This document shows positions 32,001-42,823 of a DNA stretch of 64,000 nt, piece by piece; position 1 is the stretch's first letter; each line of letters starts with the position of its first letter. The notes under the pieces are model-generated. The model was not told the DNA's origin, ran no database searches, and saw only the letters and a program-made list of their open reading frames with translations. Both the position numbers and the translations under genes were made by a program. Source of the stretch: Anaeramoeba flamelloides (taxonomy: Eukaryota > Metamonada > Anaeramoebidae); contig JANTQA010000015.1 in the NCBI GenBank assembly GCA_027625915.1, forward strand, positions 10,383,001 to 10,447,000. The letters are read 5' to 3'.

Positions 32001-34693
32001 CCATTTTTATTTCTCGTTTCAATGATATACACGATAGCCTCTTAAATTTGCTAGGTGACCCCAATTCCTTAGTTGAGGATTTAGCAACAGAGGCCCTGCT
32101 GGTAATTTATGAAATTGGTGGGGAGTCATTGAAAAAGCAATTAGTTCAATCCATGATCGGTGCGCTATCAAAGGGCCACAAAAGAAAGATTTTTAAAAAA
32201 GAAGGCGACGAAATCGGTTTACCCTTGCCTTCCACCCAACAACAGCAGGGATCAAGTCAGGGTGGCAATGGCAACAATAACGAGAACAGATCTCGATCCG
32301 ATCGAATAGATCCAGATCAAAACAAAAAAAAAAAGGATAATCTCACTTATCAAGAGCTTTATAGTCTATCAAATAAAATGGGCAAGCCACAATTGGTCTA
32401 TAGTTTAATTGGCCTGGCGAAGTCGGAACATTTATTTAACTCCAAACGAAGCTCTGCCTTGGGGCTGGCGAAAATTGCAGAACAATCCCGAAGGGAAATT
32501 TTACCATATTTGCCAGACATTTTACCTTCCTTATATTTGTCCACCTTTGATCCAAACAACAGAGTAAGTTCTGCGATGGAAACCATTTTCAAGATTTTAA
32601 TTAAGGAAAAAACAAAAACAATCAATGAATATTTCCATCAGATCATGGAAGAAATTATTAATTCGATTGGCAACAATATTTGGAGAAAGAGACAAGCAGC
32701 CACCTTGGCGCTGGCCGAAATTATTAAGGGTAAATCCTTTGAACAATTAGAAAAATATTTGGAGAAAATAATTATTTTTTCCTATCGAACGCGCGACGAC
32801 ATCAAGCAATCGGTTAGAGAGGCTTCTAAATCTTTAAACATGTCGTGTAGAGGTGTATTCGTTAGGCTCTGCGACCCCAACAAGACATCAAAGCTCCAGG
32901 GGTCAAAGGCGGTATCCATATTATTGCCATACCTTTTAGAGAAGGGTGTCAATTCCAGAGACGAGGACGCACAGAATTGGTCAATTAAATTAGTCTCTGC
33001 AATCATCACAATTTCTGGTATCAATTTAAGAAAGCATTTATCGAAATTAATTCCATTAGTTCTGATTGCGCTGGGGAAAGTGGAACCCGAAAAAATGAAC
33101 TATTTGCAATTCCATATCGAAAAATTCAATTTATCTCAAGAGGATTACGAACAAGCCCGATTATTTTTAGGAAAGTTTAGCCCCATTGGCGATTCCCTAA
33201 GGATCTGCATTGAGCAAATTAATGACGATGTCATTCCAGAGATAATGCCTGAATTAATAAAAATGATTCAAAAAAATTTGGGATTGCTCACAAAGGTGTC
33301 CCTGGCGAATCTAATTTCAACAATTTGTAATAAATTCGCTGCGGCTACAAAGCCCTATTGTTTGAAATTGCTCAAAAATATTAAAAGACAATTAAATGGC
33401 ACTAGCCCGACACTGAGAAAGGCCTTTGCTAAATGTTCTGCCTCGGTATTGAACATTTGCGATAATAAAAAGGAGATCGTAAATTATTTGAATTATATCA
33501 TTGAGATGTATATTCAGGAAATCAATGAGCCCCCATCGAGGGATTTGGTGGCTACACTATTCTTAGAAATATCAAAAAAGGCAAAAAACATTTTAACGAA
33601 TAATGCCAAATTAATTCTGCCACTCGCCTTTTTGGCCAAAAACGATTCCAACAAAGAAATTAAAAAAACCTTTTCAGAGATATGGTACGAAAATATCAGC
33701 AGCGAGTCTATAGCGCTTGAAAATTATTTCAACCAGGTCTTGGATTTGGCCTTCCTGACCTTGCAAAATAATTCGTGGGAAATTAGAAAATATGGTGCAT
33801 TTTCTTTGAAAAAAATGGCAGATGTCATCGTTTCTTCTTCAAACAATTCCTTTATCAGGAAAAAGTTAATAGACAACGATTACCACTACGCTAATTTGAT
33901 CTTTGATAACCTAATGGGCGCCTTAAGAGGAAGAACTTGGGATGGCAAAGAAAGTATTCTATACGCACTCTCGTCAATTTCCAAAGTAATAAAGCCAATT
34001 TTTAATAACAAGGAAGAAAAATTAATAAAGTTTATCAAATTAATAATACGCGAAACTAAAAAAAGAGCTCTAAAATACAGAAAGCATGCCTCTTCAGCTT
34101 TAGGTAAAATAATTGACATTTTTTTTGAATCAACAGACCAATTATGGAATGACGGGTTCGAATTAATAAAATTATGCTATGATCAGATTAAGGAACAAGA
34201 AATTGAAAGATTAAATGAATGTAAAAAAAAAGAAAATGAATACCAAATTGTGAAAGAAATGAATGAAGTCGTAGGCAGATGCTTAAACACTTTATTATTG
34301 TTTTTCCCCTCATCAAAAAATGCACAAGAGAAGTATTGTAACGCAGTTTTCCCTTGGCTTGTAAACAGCCTTAAAAATACAGATTGGTTTTTGCGTTTGC
34401 TTTGCTTTACCGGGATCAAAACTTCCTTTGAAAGAATAGACCTTTCATTATTAGACAACGAAAGGTTTTTAAATTTCGTTGACGAAGTTGGAATCTCTTT
34501 AAAAGATGGCAAACATTCAAGTTTAAGAAAAAGAACCTTAGAAGCCTTTGAAATTCTGATAGAATTTAATGAAAGACATGCTACACAAAATTTGAAAATT
34601 TTACTTTTGAAATGGTTAAATTTTTTGGAAAATGAAAAAGATGAGAGAATTAATACAACTAGATTAGATTTATTAAATAAATTAAAGAAATAA
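29048..34693 (+). CDS. ECM29: proteasome-associated protein ECM29
   Basis: ECM29 (human ECPAS) is a HEAT-repeat adaptor that binds the 26S proteasome, tethers core to regulatory particle and inhibits faulty assemblies. The 1881-residue intronless frame matches it from end to end. The N terminus has LLESVFFKFAG, YLPALLLKLKSP and INKRVQLRSNVKLP; the middle has TKRPMGTPLLRINSLTYLLRS and FGGTTTPPLRRLG; the most conserved stretch (about residues 1100-1350) has YQELYSLSNKMGKPQLVYS, FNSKRSSALGLAKIAEQ, LPYLPDILPSLY, NNIWRKRQAATLALAEII and RDDIKQSVREASKSLN; later come KLILPLAFLAKND and GRTWDGKESILYALSSI. Length is typical (about 1850-1870). Residues about 560-605 are a lineage-specific Lys/Glu insert coded by GAAAAA repeats, and about 1050-1075 a Gln/Asn/Gly-rich linker. 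The ATG follows an A-rich leader. Confidence 0.96.
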   Translation: MSSTEDRELRLLESVFFKFAGVSGDEEFEKFLSTYLPALLLKLKSPRAAIQKKLIEIFNEINKRVQLRSNVKLPLSMILTVFKQSQALRSMQQNIILMYLCTAIKRSTVEERVQNLNDLLMGISKLAKAQQFKILDNIVLTLGYLKVPKETEDLKKALPFLYNEDDLKIILNGIRRQFELTEMKSQNKGTNSIESKIKLIQFLNNISNTVVNDTITLPIFILAMSNPNDKIKESTTRKLKSDLITDFENKELVNQLFELFLGNKKTKRPMGTPLLRINSLTYLLRSKVSTKMFPFALQIIFECLFGGTTTPPLRRLGMEYTHWLFLHTTDLFLSKTSKVLLNAMKKIVNKNSEFDPLVKGFAYVAIGEIARRTPSLINNDIELIKFLFSELEDDANENLFPQIRQSILLFHYAYYQNLNKKVKVLLSDFLLTKIVSKEKYVRSTLSDFINITFPFNDPISRIINLFGTCDSQRSVRNSAQEGLLPYEITKDSGTRLINKDSAYPSVKKILKVLKNKLFPIFENELKSYKTIYLMNPQFISNIIKFINKCWINETKNLNKDKDSSKEKEKEKEKENNEIEIEKEEEKEKEKVEKKKKKITNKECILFHINKMKNKNNMNIENDDELIEELFQPLWKLCDLSFQIYQQTINLDIYETILIFSKLILNFPTIFNKKIINNEEIFSLLIKIIQTSSSADLRRETSKIIGLLVPDLKKNKILELLNLFSNSLIKPKNKSIMIEYHGSIYSLTYLISSCWYHCGNRSKEIQDEIKTTIKEIYQKIKPIISKLLKNENKLDNFWVSLSAIEFYKYIFLFARDLEENLEEIILIILEILKKPSNNEIRVQKLILTLGICSIGSSQNLRNKILKIFLALIKNNKESLQFAIGDAFSLLTFGINSKCLVNPFLPLDFQEKWKKLQSNNFLKQLDVDVELEQQNQIGSLNVILDLLLNKLLISGDFSIRTSATIWLISLINNCIYSIDHYDNLTITIFISRFNDIHDSLLNLLGDPNSLVEDLATEALLVIYEIGGESLKKQLVQSMIGALSKGHKRKIFKKEGDEIGLPLPSTQQQQGSSQGGNGNNNENRSRSDRIDPDQNKKKKDNLTYQELYSLSNKMGKPQLVYSLIGLAKSEHLFNSKRSSALGLAKIAEQSRREILPYLPDILPSLYLSTFDPNNRVSSAMETIFKILIKEKTKTINEYFHQIMEEIINSIGNNIWRKRQAATLALAEIIKGKSFEQLEKYLEKIIIFSYRTRDDIKQSVREASKSLNMSCRGVFVRLCDPNKTSKLQGSKAVSILLPYLLEKGVNSRDEDAQNWSIKLVSAIITISGINLRKHLSKLIPLVLIALGKVEPEKMNYLQFHIEKFNLSQEDYEQARLFLGKFSPIGDSLRICIEQINDDVIPEIMPELIKMIQKNLGLLTKVSLANLISTICNKFAAATKPYCLKLLKNIKRQLNGTSPTLRKAFAKCSASVLNICDNKKEIVNYLNYIIEMYIQEINEPPSRDLVATLFLEISKKAKNILTNNAKLILPLAFLAKNDSNKEIKKTFSEIWYENISSESIALENYFNQVLDLAFLTLQNNSWEIRKYGAFSLKKMADVIVSSSNNSFIRKKLIDNDYHYANLIFDNLMGALRGRTWDGKESILYALSSISKVIKPIFNNKEEKLIKFIKLIIRETKKRALKYRKHASSALGKIIDIFFESTDQLWNDGFELIKLCYDQIKEQEIERLNECKKKENEYQIVKEMNEVVGRCLNTLLLFFPSSKNAQEKYCNAVFPWLVNSLKNTDWFLRLLCFTGIKTSFERIDLSLLDNERFLNFVDEVGISLKDGKHSSLRKRTLEAFEILIEFNERHATQNLKILLLKWLNFLENEKDERINTTRLDLLNKLKK
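30739..30840 (+). repeat. in-frame GAAAAA array in ECM29
   Basis: GAAAAA-type hexamers encode Lys/Glu alternation between two HEAT-repeat regions. It is probably a disordered loop, as the flanking sequence is normal ECM29. Confidence 0.8.
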
Positions 34694-36059
34694 TTTTTTT
34701 TTTTTTTTTTTTTATTTTTTTTTTTTTTTCATTTGATCGATCTATTATTACCATTATTTGTTTTTGATAGAAATAAATGTTGCTTCCAATTTTTTTTGAA
34801 ATGATATTTATTTCTTTTCTTGAAAGGATTTTTAATATTTTATTAAAAAATAATAAATAAAAATTGTTTTTGTTAATTTTTGAATTAGTAATTTACAAAT
34901 AATTATAAATTTTTTTTATTTTTGTTTATTAATTGAATTCTTTTTTACCAAGGTAAATAAAGAATTTTAATTCAATATTTTTTTTTTTTGTTTTCTTTTA
35001 TTATTAATAGTTTGATAATTGATTTTCAAGAACAATTTTGCTTTTTAATAATTACAATTAAAATAGCATAAATTATAATATAAAGGTGAAGGGAGAGGCA
35101 TTTATTAGTAATTTTATTTCCATTTGTGAGTCATTTTTTAATTTTAAAAAATATACAATTTGTTAAACATATTCGAATATATCCGGATTGTAAGATTCAA
35201 TACTAAAATCAAAAAATTATCAAACAATTAATTACTTTTTGGAATTTTTGGTTTCCAAGTTAATATACTTGGAAGATAATAATTGTTAATAAATTGTGAA
35301 ACATTAAATAACTCATAAATAAAGTTTACAAAAAACTCTCTCTATTTAATAATAGAATCAAATGTAATACAATTGATTTTAAATATATATATCTTTAAAT
35401 CCAAAAAAATTTGAAAATTTATCTCCTGGTTATTCTTGATATAACAATTTTTTGTAGTTAAATCTTGTATAGTAAAGAATTCCTAATTTTTATTAAAAAT
35501 AAACAGTAATAAAAAGATAATCATATTAATCTTGATAATATAATATGTCCAAATTCAAAGAACTACGTACTTTATGTAATTAGAAATGAATACAACATAT
35601 TACCTATTAACGGGTGGTAGCTGCTTGAGAAAATTCTTTATTCAAAAACTTTATAAAACAGAATATATTAAAAAAAAAGAAAAATATTTAAAAAAGGATT
35701 ATCCTCTAAAAAATGTTTTAAGAAAACAAAATCAAGATACAAAACAAATATAACGTAGATCTGAAAAAGTAATAAAATTTGATAATGTTATTTAGTATTT
35801 TGTTAATTTGAGAAAGAAAATGAAAATTTATACTAAAATCGTATTTTTATTTCTCAAATTAAAAAAAAAAATAACCATATGTTTACCAGAATTTAAGATA
35901 ATACAAAAAAATTGTAATATTTTACTTAATTCTTTTGAATTAATCTATTTACTCAATAAATCAATATGTTTAATAATTTTCAAGAATTGGATCGATTGTA
36001 ATAAAAATGATTGATTGTTTTTTTTTTTTTTCCTTTTATACTCGAAATATGTTTTATTT

Positions 36060-36235
36060 TTATATTTGAAAACAAAATAATCAAATCAATAAATTATTTA
36101 AATGGGATTAACTCATTCATTTCCTGAGTTAAAACACAAATTACAAAAAAAAAAAAATTGAAGATCTTGACAAGATTTCATTTTATTTTTAAAAAAATAC
36201 TGTTGAGTAAATTCTATTTTTAAATTAAATGGCAA
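36060..36235 (-). repeat. 640-bp repeat, partial inverted copy 3
   Basis: Its complement matches the first part of 17588-18225: AAAATAAAATGAAATCTTGT, CAAGATCTT, a T run, AATTTGTGTTTTAACT, GAAATG, and AATAATTTATTGATTTGA. Confidence 0.65.
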
Positions 36236-37485
36236 TATACTATTACTTTTCTGTGAATATTATTCTCTAAATAGGACAAAATAATTATTTTTTCAAAGAT
36301 GAACAAAAAATAAACTATGTGTATAAGAAATAATAAATTAGATAAAAAAAAAAACAAAAAGAAAAAAATAGAGAGATTAAAATATAAAATCTTGAATATA
36401 AATAACTTTTGAATTTTAAATTTGTTTTTTACATTTTTTTTATTTTAAATTTTTTTTTTTAAGATTTCTTTTTCATTTTATTAAAAACGATTTTATTAGT
36501 AATTAATAAATATTTTTTCAAAACTTTTCACATAAAAAATTATAAACCATTTCACAGTCAAAGTAACTCATTTGATATGGGTAATTAAATGTGTTCAAAG
36601 TATTTGAATTGATATTAGAAGAAAAAAAAAATTATTTTGGACCTTTCAAAAATTTATATCATTTTTTATCATTTTTAATTATCTTTATTGAATTATGTTT
36701 CTGATACCTATTACTTTCACAAATTTTTTTATTACAAGAATGGTAGTCACTTAGTAACAACCTGTAATTATACTTACTGAAATAGTAAAAATAATTGCGG
36801 TGAAATAATATTGATTTCTCTTGGAATTTTATTTGATCTTCAATTAAAGATCAAAATGAATACTGTTCTTTTTCTCAATATTTATCTAAGAATTAGGGTT
36901 TTTCAATTTTTAAGAAAATCTATTGATTTATTAGTTTTACTTTATAAAGATATCAACTATTATTTGATGTTTATTATTCAACTTATTTCTTATTTGTTCT
37001 TGAAAGGTTAATTATCAATAATAAATGATATTTGAAAAAAATATTGGGCCACTTTTGAATGAAACAAAGTTTATTAACATGTAAAGAATCAAATAGAAAT
37101 GAAAAAAAATTAAAGATTAAATGTTGAAATACTTTTGAGGAATTGATTTGAATTCAGTCCAGAATGAAATTTAAAATAATTCTTCAAAGATTTTTTTATT
37201 TCTTTCTGATATTATAGAACATTTTCCTTTTTATTTTTTTTTTTGTTTTGTTCTCAAGAATATTTATTAATTCTTTTTGAAAAAAAACAAAGTAAATTAA
37301 AATATAAAAAATGATAAAAAAAAATAGTTTTGAAGCAATGATAAAAACCAATTAAATGTCAATAAGTATTAAGATTATTATTATTAATTTCTGAGTGTAT
37401 AACTATTTGAAAAAAGAATTTAGAAATAATTTTTTGTTATGCTAATTTCAGTAATTGAAGATTATTTTTTTAAATCAAAATAAAA

Positions 37486-37486
<1 letters not shown>

Positions 37487-37552
<66 letters not shown>
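37487..37552. repeat. AAT trinucleotide microsatellite
   Basis: About 22 uninterrupted AAT units lie about 50 bp beyond the stop codon of the topoisomerase gene. Confidence 0.95.
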
Positions 37553-37553
<1 letters not shown>

Positions 37554-37602
37554 GAGTAATAGAAATAATAAAACTAGAAAATGTTTTGAAAATTATTTTT
37601 TT

Positions 37603-40600
37603 TTAATACACCCAACTTTTTTTCACTTCCATTGCCCATTCAAATTTATCTAATAATTTTTTAGTATATATTTTTTCATGTGGGACTTCATATTTTTTTG
37701 ACCAAGCAAACAATATTCTAGGGTCGATATAATTAATTTTTGAAGTTCCAAGAGCAACATCTTTCAATTCATTTTTAACTTCCATCTGACCAGATACTGT
37801 TTTGATTTTTTTTTTCAATGTCTCAACCATTTTTTTCAATTTTTTTACAGAGTATTCAATTACTACTGTTTCCATTTCAACATTTTCTTCTTCTTTAATT
37901 TTTTTTCCTTTCTCTTTCTCTTTCTCGTTCTCTTTTTCGATTTCCTTTCCGTTTTTCTTTTTTTCCTTTTCTTTGGTTCTTTTTCGATTTTGTTTCTTTT
38001 CTTCTTTCTCTTTTTGTTTTTTTGTTTTTCGTTTTTTTCTTGTTACCGTTTTTTTCCATGTCTTATTCTTTTTTATTGCCTTTTGCATTTCTTTAAGATC
38101 TTTTTGGAAATCTTTTTTCTTATTATCAAGCTTTTCCATCTGTGCATCATAATTTTTTGGTATGGTTTTTTTATGGTTACAAAGAATGGCAACAGTTTTG
38201 TTGGCAAATTTTAAATAATTTAACTTTTCAGTTACAGATCCTTCCTTTGGCGTTTTTTTCAATTCCTTTGAAAGTGTAAAACTGGCATTGAAAGTCCTGA
38301 AAACTTTTGCGGTTAATCCAGGCATCAGTTTCTTGAGATATGCATTTAGCTGTGTTAAATTAATTTTATCAAAAATCCTTTTTTTTTTAGATTTGCCCTT
38401 CACAAATTCTTTTAAATTTTTTAACACATACTTGTCCTTAATCGCAACTTCATTTATATACCTCATAGAATCCTTCCCCAAGAAATCTAAAATAATTTTA
38501 TTGGGTTTCTTAAATTTGATATGCTCAACTCTTAATGTCGCGCACCCAACAGTGTCTGCAGATTTTTTTAAATCCTTAGCGGAACCTCCTCTTATTGCTA
38601 AGTTATCAATGATCCAAACTGCAGTCCCTCGCTGTCGATTAACGAGTTTCTTTGAGCGAATTTCAGAATTATATTTTTTTCGAATTGTTTTAATTTTTTC
38701 TTTTAATAGCCTAGACTTGTTATATTTTGCTTCATCACTTTTTTTTTTGAAAACAGAATCATGTGCAAAAAAAACATATTTTTTCATTCCTGTTTTGGGT
38801 TCGATCCATTTTGCAATCCAAGTCGAAGTATGATCATGTACAATTTCTTTCCAGATGTGCCCCTTAGGTGCTTTTGGTACTATTAAGATGAAATAATTTT
38901 TTGAAAAGATTTGTAAAAGATAAAATGAAATAATTTTCAGGTTTGAAATTTGAGTAAGTTATAACTATTTTGGAATTTTCGTACAAACAATACTGTTAGC
39001 CGAAAAATAAATTGAACACAATTGTCATTTCTCTTTCTAGATAATAAGATTTTAATACATCTTTGAAAAATTATATACTTTGTAAAACCTGATATTGGTT
39101 AGACTCGGGTTTTTCCTCTTAATTGGAGTTTCTTATATTTAATTTTAATTCTTGTGATTTTTTTGAAAGAAGAATTCATTTTTTAGGAAGCATTAATAAC
39201 AATTTTGTTCGATATATTTTTCAATTAACAATAATTGGATCTTTTAAAAAATATCTTTTGATATTGAATAATAAAAGTTTTTTCCTTATCAATTCATTGT
39301 AAAAAAAGGTGACAAAAAGGTATTCAAAGGTAATTATAAAACAATCGAAAAACTACAATACCACTATTTTTAAGGCTTTATTCAAATTCTTTTTTGTCAT
39401 ACTTTATAAAAACAACGTTAATCCATTTTAACTTTTTAAATTACAAAATTTTTTTTCGAACAAATATATCAATCTATATATATATACTGTTAATTGCAAA
39501 ATAAAAAGATCCAAATTATCATTAAGCTTTCCTAAAAAGACATCTCTCAATAATTAATATCAAACATCAAAAGTCTCAATTCTCAGAGGGAAATTTATGG
39601 TTTAAGCTGATTTTAAGAAATAAAAGTTCCAAATTTAACATGATTATTAAAATCTTTTTTTGGAAAGCTGAATGAAAATTTTGTTCCATTTATTTTGTAA
39701 CAAATAGTATATATATATATAAAGAAGAATTCCTTTTTTTGGCATTAAAAGAGATAGTGTGTACATTATTACTTTTTTTTTTTTTTTCAATTTAGAAATA
39801 TTAATTTTAATACAAACTCAATTTTAAATGGAAAAAGTTGTTAATATAACTAGAATTGTACTTTTAATTGTTATTGTACCTGTATCTGTAGGGGGGGGGT
39901 TAGTTGTAGTTCTAGTTATAGTTCTAGTTCTAGTTGTAGTTGTAGTTGTAATAGTGATGAAAATTCAAATACAATTAAAAAAAAAACAAAAAGAATTCAA
40001 AAAAGAACTTGTAAACATACCTTTTTCCTTTTCACCAATATTAATTGTTATATCTTCTGGTTCGATTCTTTTTTTAATTGTTCCCGTCAAAGGATGGTTT
40101 CCTCTCCCGCGAAATAAGCCAGGTGGTTCAACTCTGAAATTCCCAATTTTTTCTTTTTTTCCGTCAACCATCCCAAACGCGTAAGGTTTTGAAATTTTCT
40201 CTTTTTTCTCTTTTTCCTTGAGTTTTTCTTCTTTTGTCATTTCTTTTCTTATTTGTTTGGTTCTTTCAGATTCTTTTGTTAAGTGGTTCTTGATTGGCGA
40301 GAAATCACAAAGTTCAAATTTTTTAATTACATGTCTTGTGCCTAATATTTTCCTCCATTCCCTAAAAAATCGTTTTTGGAATTTTGGTGTGTCACATTGC
40401 TGGCCCATGCATTTAACGTACATTGTGGCAACTTCTTCTTCTTTGGCTGTTAATGTGACTTTTTTTTGATCATAGATCATCCTTATTTTATGTGGCTTAT
40501 AAGGATCTGGGAAGAGTACTCCGTTATGGGACATCGTTTTCCATTTCCATTTACTTTTTGGTACCTTTTTCACGTTTTTTAATGTTTTTGATCGCCTTTT

Positions 40601-41744
40601 TGATCTTTTTGTGTGTTTTTTTTTTTTTTTTTTCCTTCTCTTTCTTTCTTTTCTTTTTTTTCTTCTCCTTTTCTTTTTCTTTTTTTGTTTTCCTTTTTCC
40701 TGTGGATGGCTTTTTGTTGCTTTGCGTTTTTCTTAGCGGTGGCTTTTGTGCGCGTGTTTTTTGTGGTGTTCGGCTCTGATTCTTTCTTCTTCTTTTTGTG
40801 TCTTGTTGAAAATCAATAACATCACCAATGTCATGATCTTTAACTTTCTCACTCAAACTATCCACAATTAATTCATTTAATAAATCCATACTTTGATCAC
40901 CAGATCCCATTTCTTCATCTTCATCATCGTCCTCACCCTCGTCCTCATTTGCTCCCATATCCATTTGAAAATCATCATCATCTTCATCATCATCATCGTC
41001 GTCATCATCATCATCATCGTCTTCACTGTATTCGTCACCTTCTTCTTCACTTCGTGAATAAGCGTTATCGTTTTCAGTTTTGTTTTCTTCTCCAGATCCT
41101 TCTTTTTCTTTTTTTATTTCTGTTTCTATTTCTTTTTTTGTTTCTATTTCTTTTTTTTCTTCTTTTTCTGTTTCTTTTTTTGTTTCTATTTTTGTTTCTA
41201 TTTTTGTTTCTATTTCTGTTTCTATTTCTTTTTCTTGTTCCTTTTCTTTTTTTGTTTCTATTTCTATTTTTTCTTTTTTTTCTTTTTCTTGTTCCTTTTC
41301 TTTTTCATTTTCATTTTTATGTTCTTTTTCTTTTTCTATATCTTTTTCTTGTTCCTTTTCTTTTTTTGTTTCGATTTCTATTTTTTCTTCTTTTTCTTTT
41401 TCTTGTTCCTTTTCTTTTTCATTTTCATTTTTATGTTCTTTTTCTTTTTCATTTTCTTTTTCTTCTTTGTCTTTTTCTTCTTTTGCTCCTTCAATTTTAA
41501 CGTTTTTGTTTTTTTCATCCATAAGATTAGATACTTTTTCTGTTTCTTTTTCTTTTTCATTTTCTTTTTCTGTTTCTTGTTTGATCTCCACTTTCACTAA
41601 CGAACTATTCTTTTCAGGTGGTTGATTTGTTTTCACTTTAACAACGGTTTCTTTTTGGATCCCATCTGAAGATTTTATTTTTTCCTCTTCTTGGTTTGGT
41701 TGTTCAACTTTTATTTGAGGATTTGGTTCAATGTCCATTGACAT
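37603..41744 (-). CDS. TOP1: DNA topoisomerase IB (TOP1)
   Basis: This nuclear enzyme relaxes supercoils through a 3'-phosphotyrosine. There are two exons, 40021-41744 and 37603-38879, with an 1141-bp intron (donor GTATGT, acceptor TAATAG) that splits a Val codon. The N-terminal 390 residues are disordered and charged: Lys/Glu repeats, an Asp run and a basic tract. The core begins at KSKWKWKTM and has EEVATMYVKC, EPPGLFRGRGNHPLTG and PKGHIWKEIVHD. The catalytic set is complete: Arg in LAIRGGS, Lys in FLGKDSMRY, Arg in TAKVFRTFNAS, His in ILCNHKK and Tyr in SKINYIDPR. The N-terminal frame and the core frame differ by one base. The offset can be placed at a run of 18 A (40616-40633): 17 or 20 would give one continuous frame (999 residues with 17). 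That is a sequencing error, a slippage site or a real break. Confidence 0.93.
39485..39709. mobile_element. MITE family B, copy 2, in the TOP1 intron
   Basis: A 225-bp element with TA-flanked inverted ends (left TACTGTTAATTGCAAAATAA, right ATTTATTTTGTAACAAATAG). It is homologous to 14714-14940. It lies wholly inside the intron, so it is harmless to the coding sequence and part of the reason that intron is long. TA repeats flank both sides. Confidence 0.85.
39891..39952. repeat. G9 run and TAGTTN hexamer array in TOP1 intron
   Basis: A run of nine G (39891-39899) is followed by about nine TAGTTS-type hexamers. It lies within 130 bp of the 5' splice site on the gene's strand. Such a G run is rare in this AT-rich DNA. 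Confidence 0.85.
40616..40633 (-). repeat. A18 run inside the TOP1 coding sequence
   Basis: Eighteen T on the plus strand (18 A in the mRNA) lie within the basic tract just before the catalytic core. The reading frame downstream is shifted by one base relative to upstream. Both frames are open across this run for a few dozen codons. Confidence 0.85.
41230..41450 (-). repeat. internal tandem duplication in TOP1 N terminus
   Basis: Two nearly identical units of about 110 bp each encode the block KEKEHKNENEKEKEQEK followed by EKIEIETKKEKEQEK. Near identity of the DNA as well as the protein indicates recent duplication in the disordered part of the protein. Confidence 0.8.
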
Positions 41745-42696
41745 TTTCGAAAAAAAATAATAAAAAAAAAATTCAGAAGTATTTTTTTTTGATTATTTAC
41801 AAAAGAAAATACTGATAAATTCAAATAGGTATCTGAAAATTTTTACTTTATTTTCCCTTTTACAAATTTTTTTACTCTTAGATTTGAATAAAGTTTTATT
41901 ACACAAAAACTTTATTAACTTTGTAAAATTAGTTGATCTTTCAAATACTCTGTATAAAAAACTGTTTGAAAAATTGACTTGATAGATTTTCAAAAATCGA
42001 AATTGAATAAAAAGTTTATCACAAGTGTTTGAATTTATCAGTATTCAAAATTCAAAAAATGAAAAATTAACTTTGTGGGCAGTTGTGTTGAAAATTGAGT
42101 CTAAATTATGATAATTTTTTTTATTTTTACAATTTTATAACTTTCTTTTTATTATCACAAAAGGTATGTAACGAATTTAATTTTTAAATAAAATCTTTGA
42201 CTTATTTTTTTAAAATGAATCAGTTTTTTCAACCTTCCAAAAAAAAGTAAAAGCACCCATACATAAAAATTTTGTTATAAGACTTTTACGTTTTTTTTTT
42301 TGGAATATTTATGGGTGTCAAAATTAATGAGCTGTTGATCTTCACTTTTGCACTAAAATTTGGTTGAGGAAAGGGTTTTCAAGTTGATCAAGTGTTTTTT
42401 ATTGTTTGACACAAATCATCCAAGTTTTACAAGGTTTTTCATCCTTTTCGAATGTTGGACAGTTTTTGAAACGTTTAAAAGAATCCGAAATTAGTTGGAA
42501 TAATTTAAAAGACTGAAAGCAATTTAAAAGCCTTGATTTTGTTTTTTGTGTTCTCTTTAGCTTTTTGAGTTGGACAAATTTTGAATTTGTCATTTTGTGA
42601 GGGGTAAAATTATTGAAAATGATTAACTTGGAGACACAATGTTTCTATAGGTGGATTTACAAAATCCACATTATATCTTATCTCAATTTCTCACAG

Positions 42697-42823
42697 ATAC
42701 TGTTGATCTGAAGATATTGGAACCAGAAGAATTATTTTGTCACACAATATTGGATATGAGGGTGAAAAGGGATAACATTTCAGCCGATTATCTTTTTTCA
42801 TTTCCAAAATATTGTATTCCCAG
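42697..42823 (+). other. possible relic exon
   Basis: An open stretch reads VDLKILEPEELFCHTILDMR and then RDNISADYLFSFPKYCIP, with protein-like composition unlike the surrounding AT-rich DNA. It is bounded by an acceptor-like TCTCACAG and a donor-like AGGTGATT. A second open piece at 42976-43052 (NFEDVFLNWMKSKQF) follows an ATCAG site but does not join in frame. I recognise no family. It may be the remains of a decayed gene. Confidence 0.3.

Larger units (their letters stand above)
34694..37602. other. gene-free region between convergent genes
   Basis: ECM29 and the topoisomerase gene converge here. The start is a T run of about 20 with a second behind it. Otherwise there is AT-rich DNA, a partial inverted copy of the 640-bp repeat (36060-36235) and an AAT microsatellite. 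Short frames at 35808 and 36811 look like chance. Confidence 0.55.

Noticed and set aside
29048-34693. Large HEAT-repeat protein considered as GCN1
   Set aside because: GCN1 is longer (about 2600 residues), and the conserved blocks here match ECM29 from N to C terminus.
40949-41625. Long plus-strand frames rich in Phe, Leu and Ser opposite TOP1
   Set aside because: They are the antisense of Lys/Glu-coding hexamers in the topoisomerase exon and have no domain.
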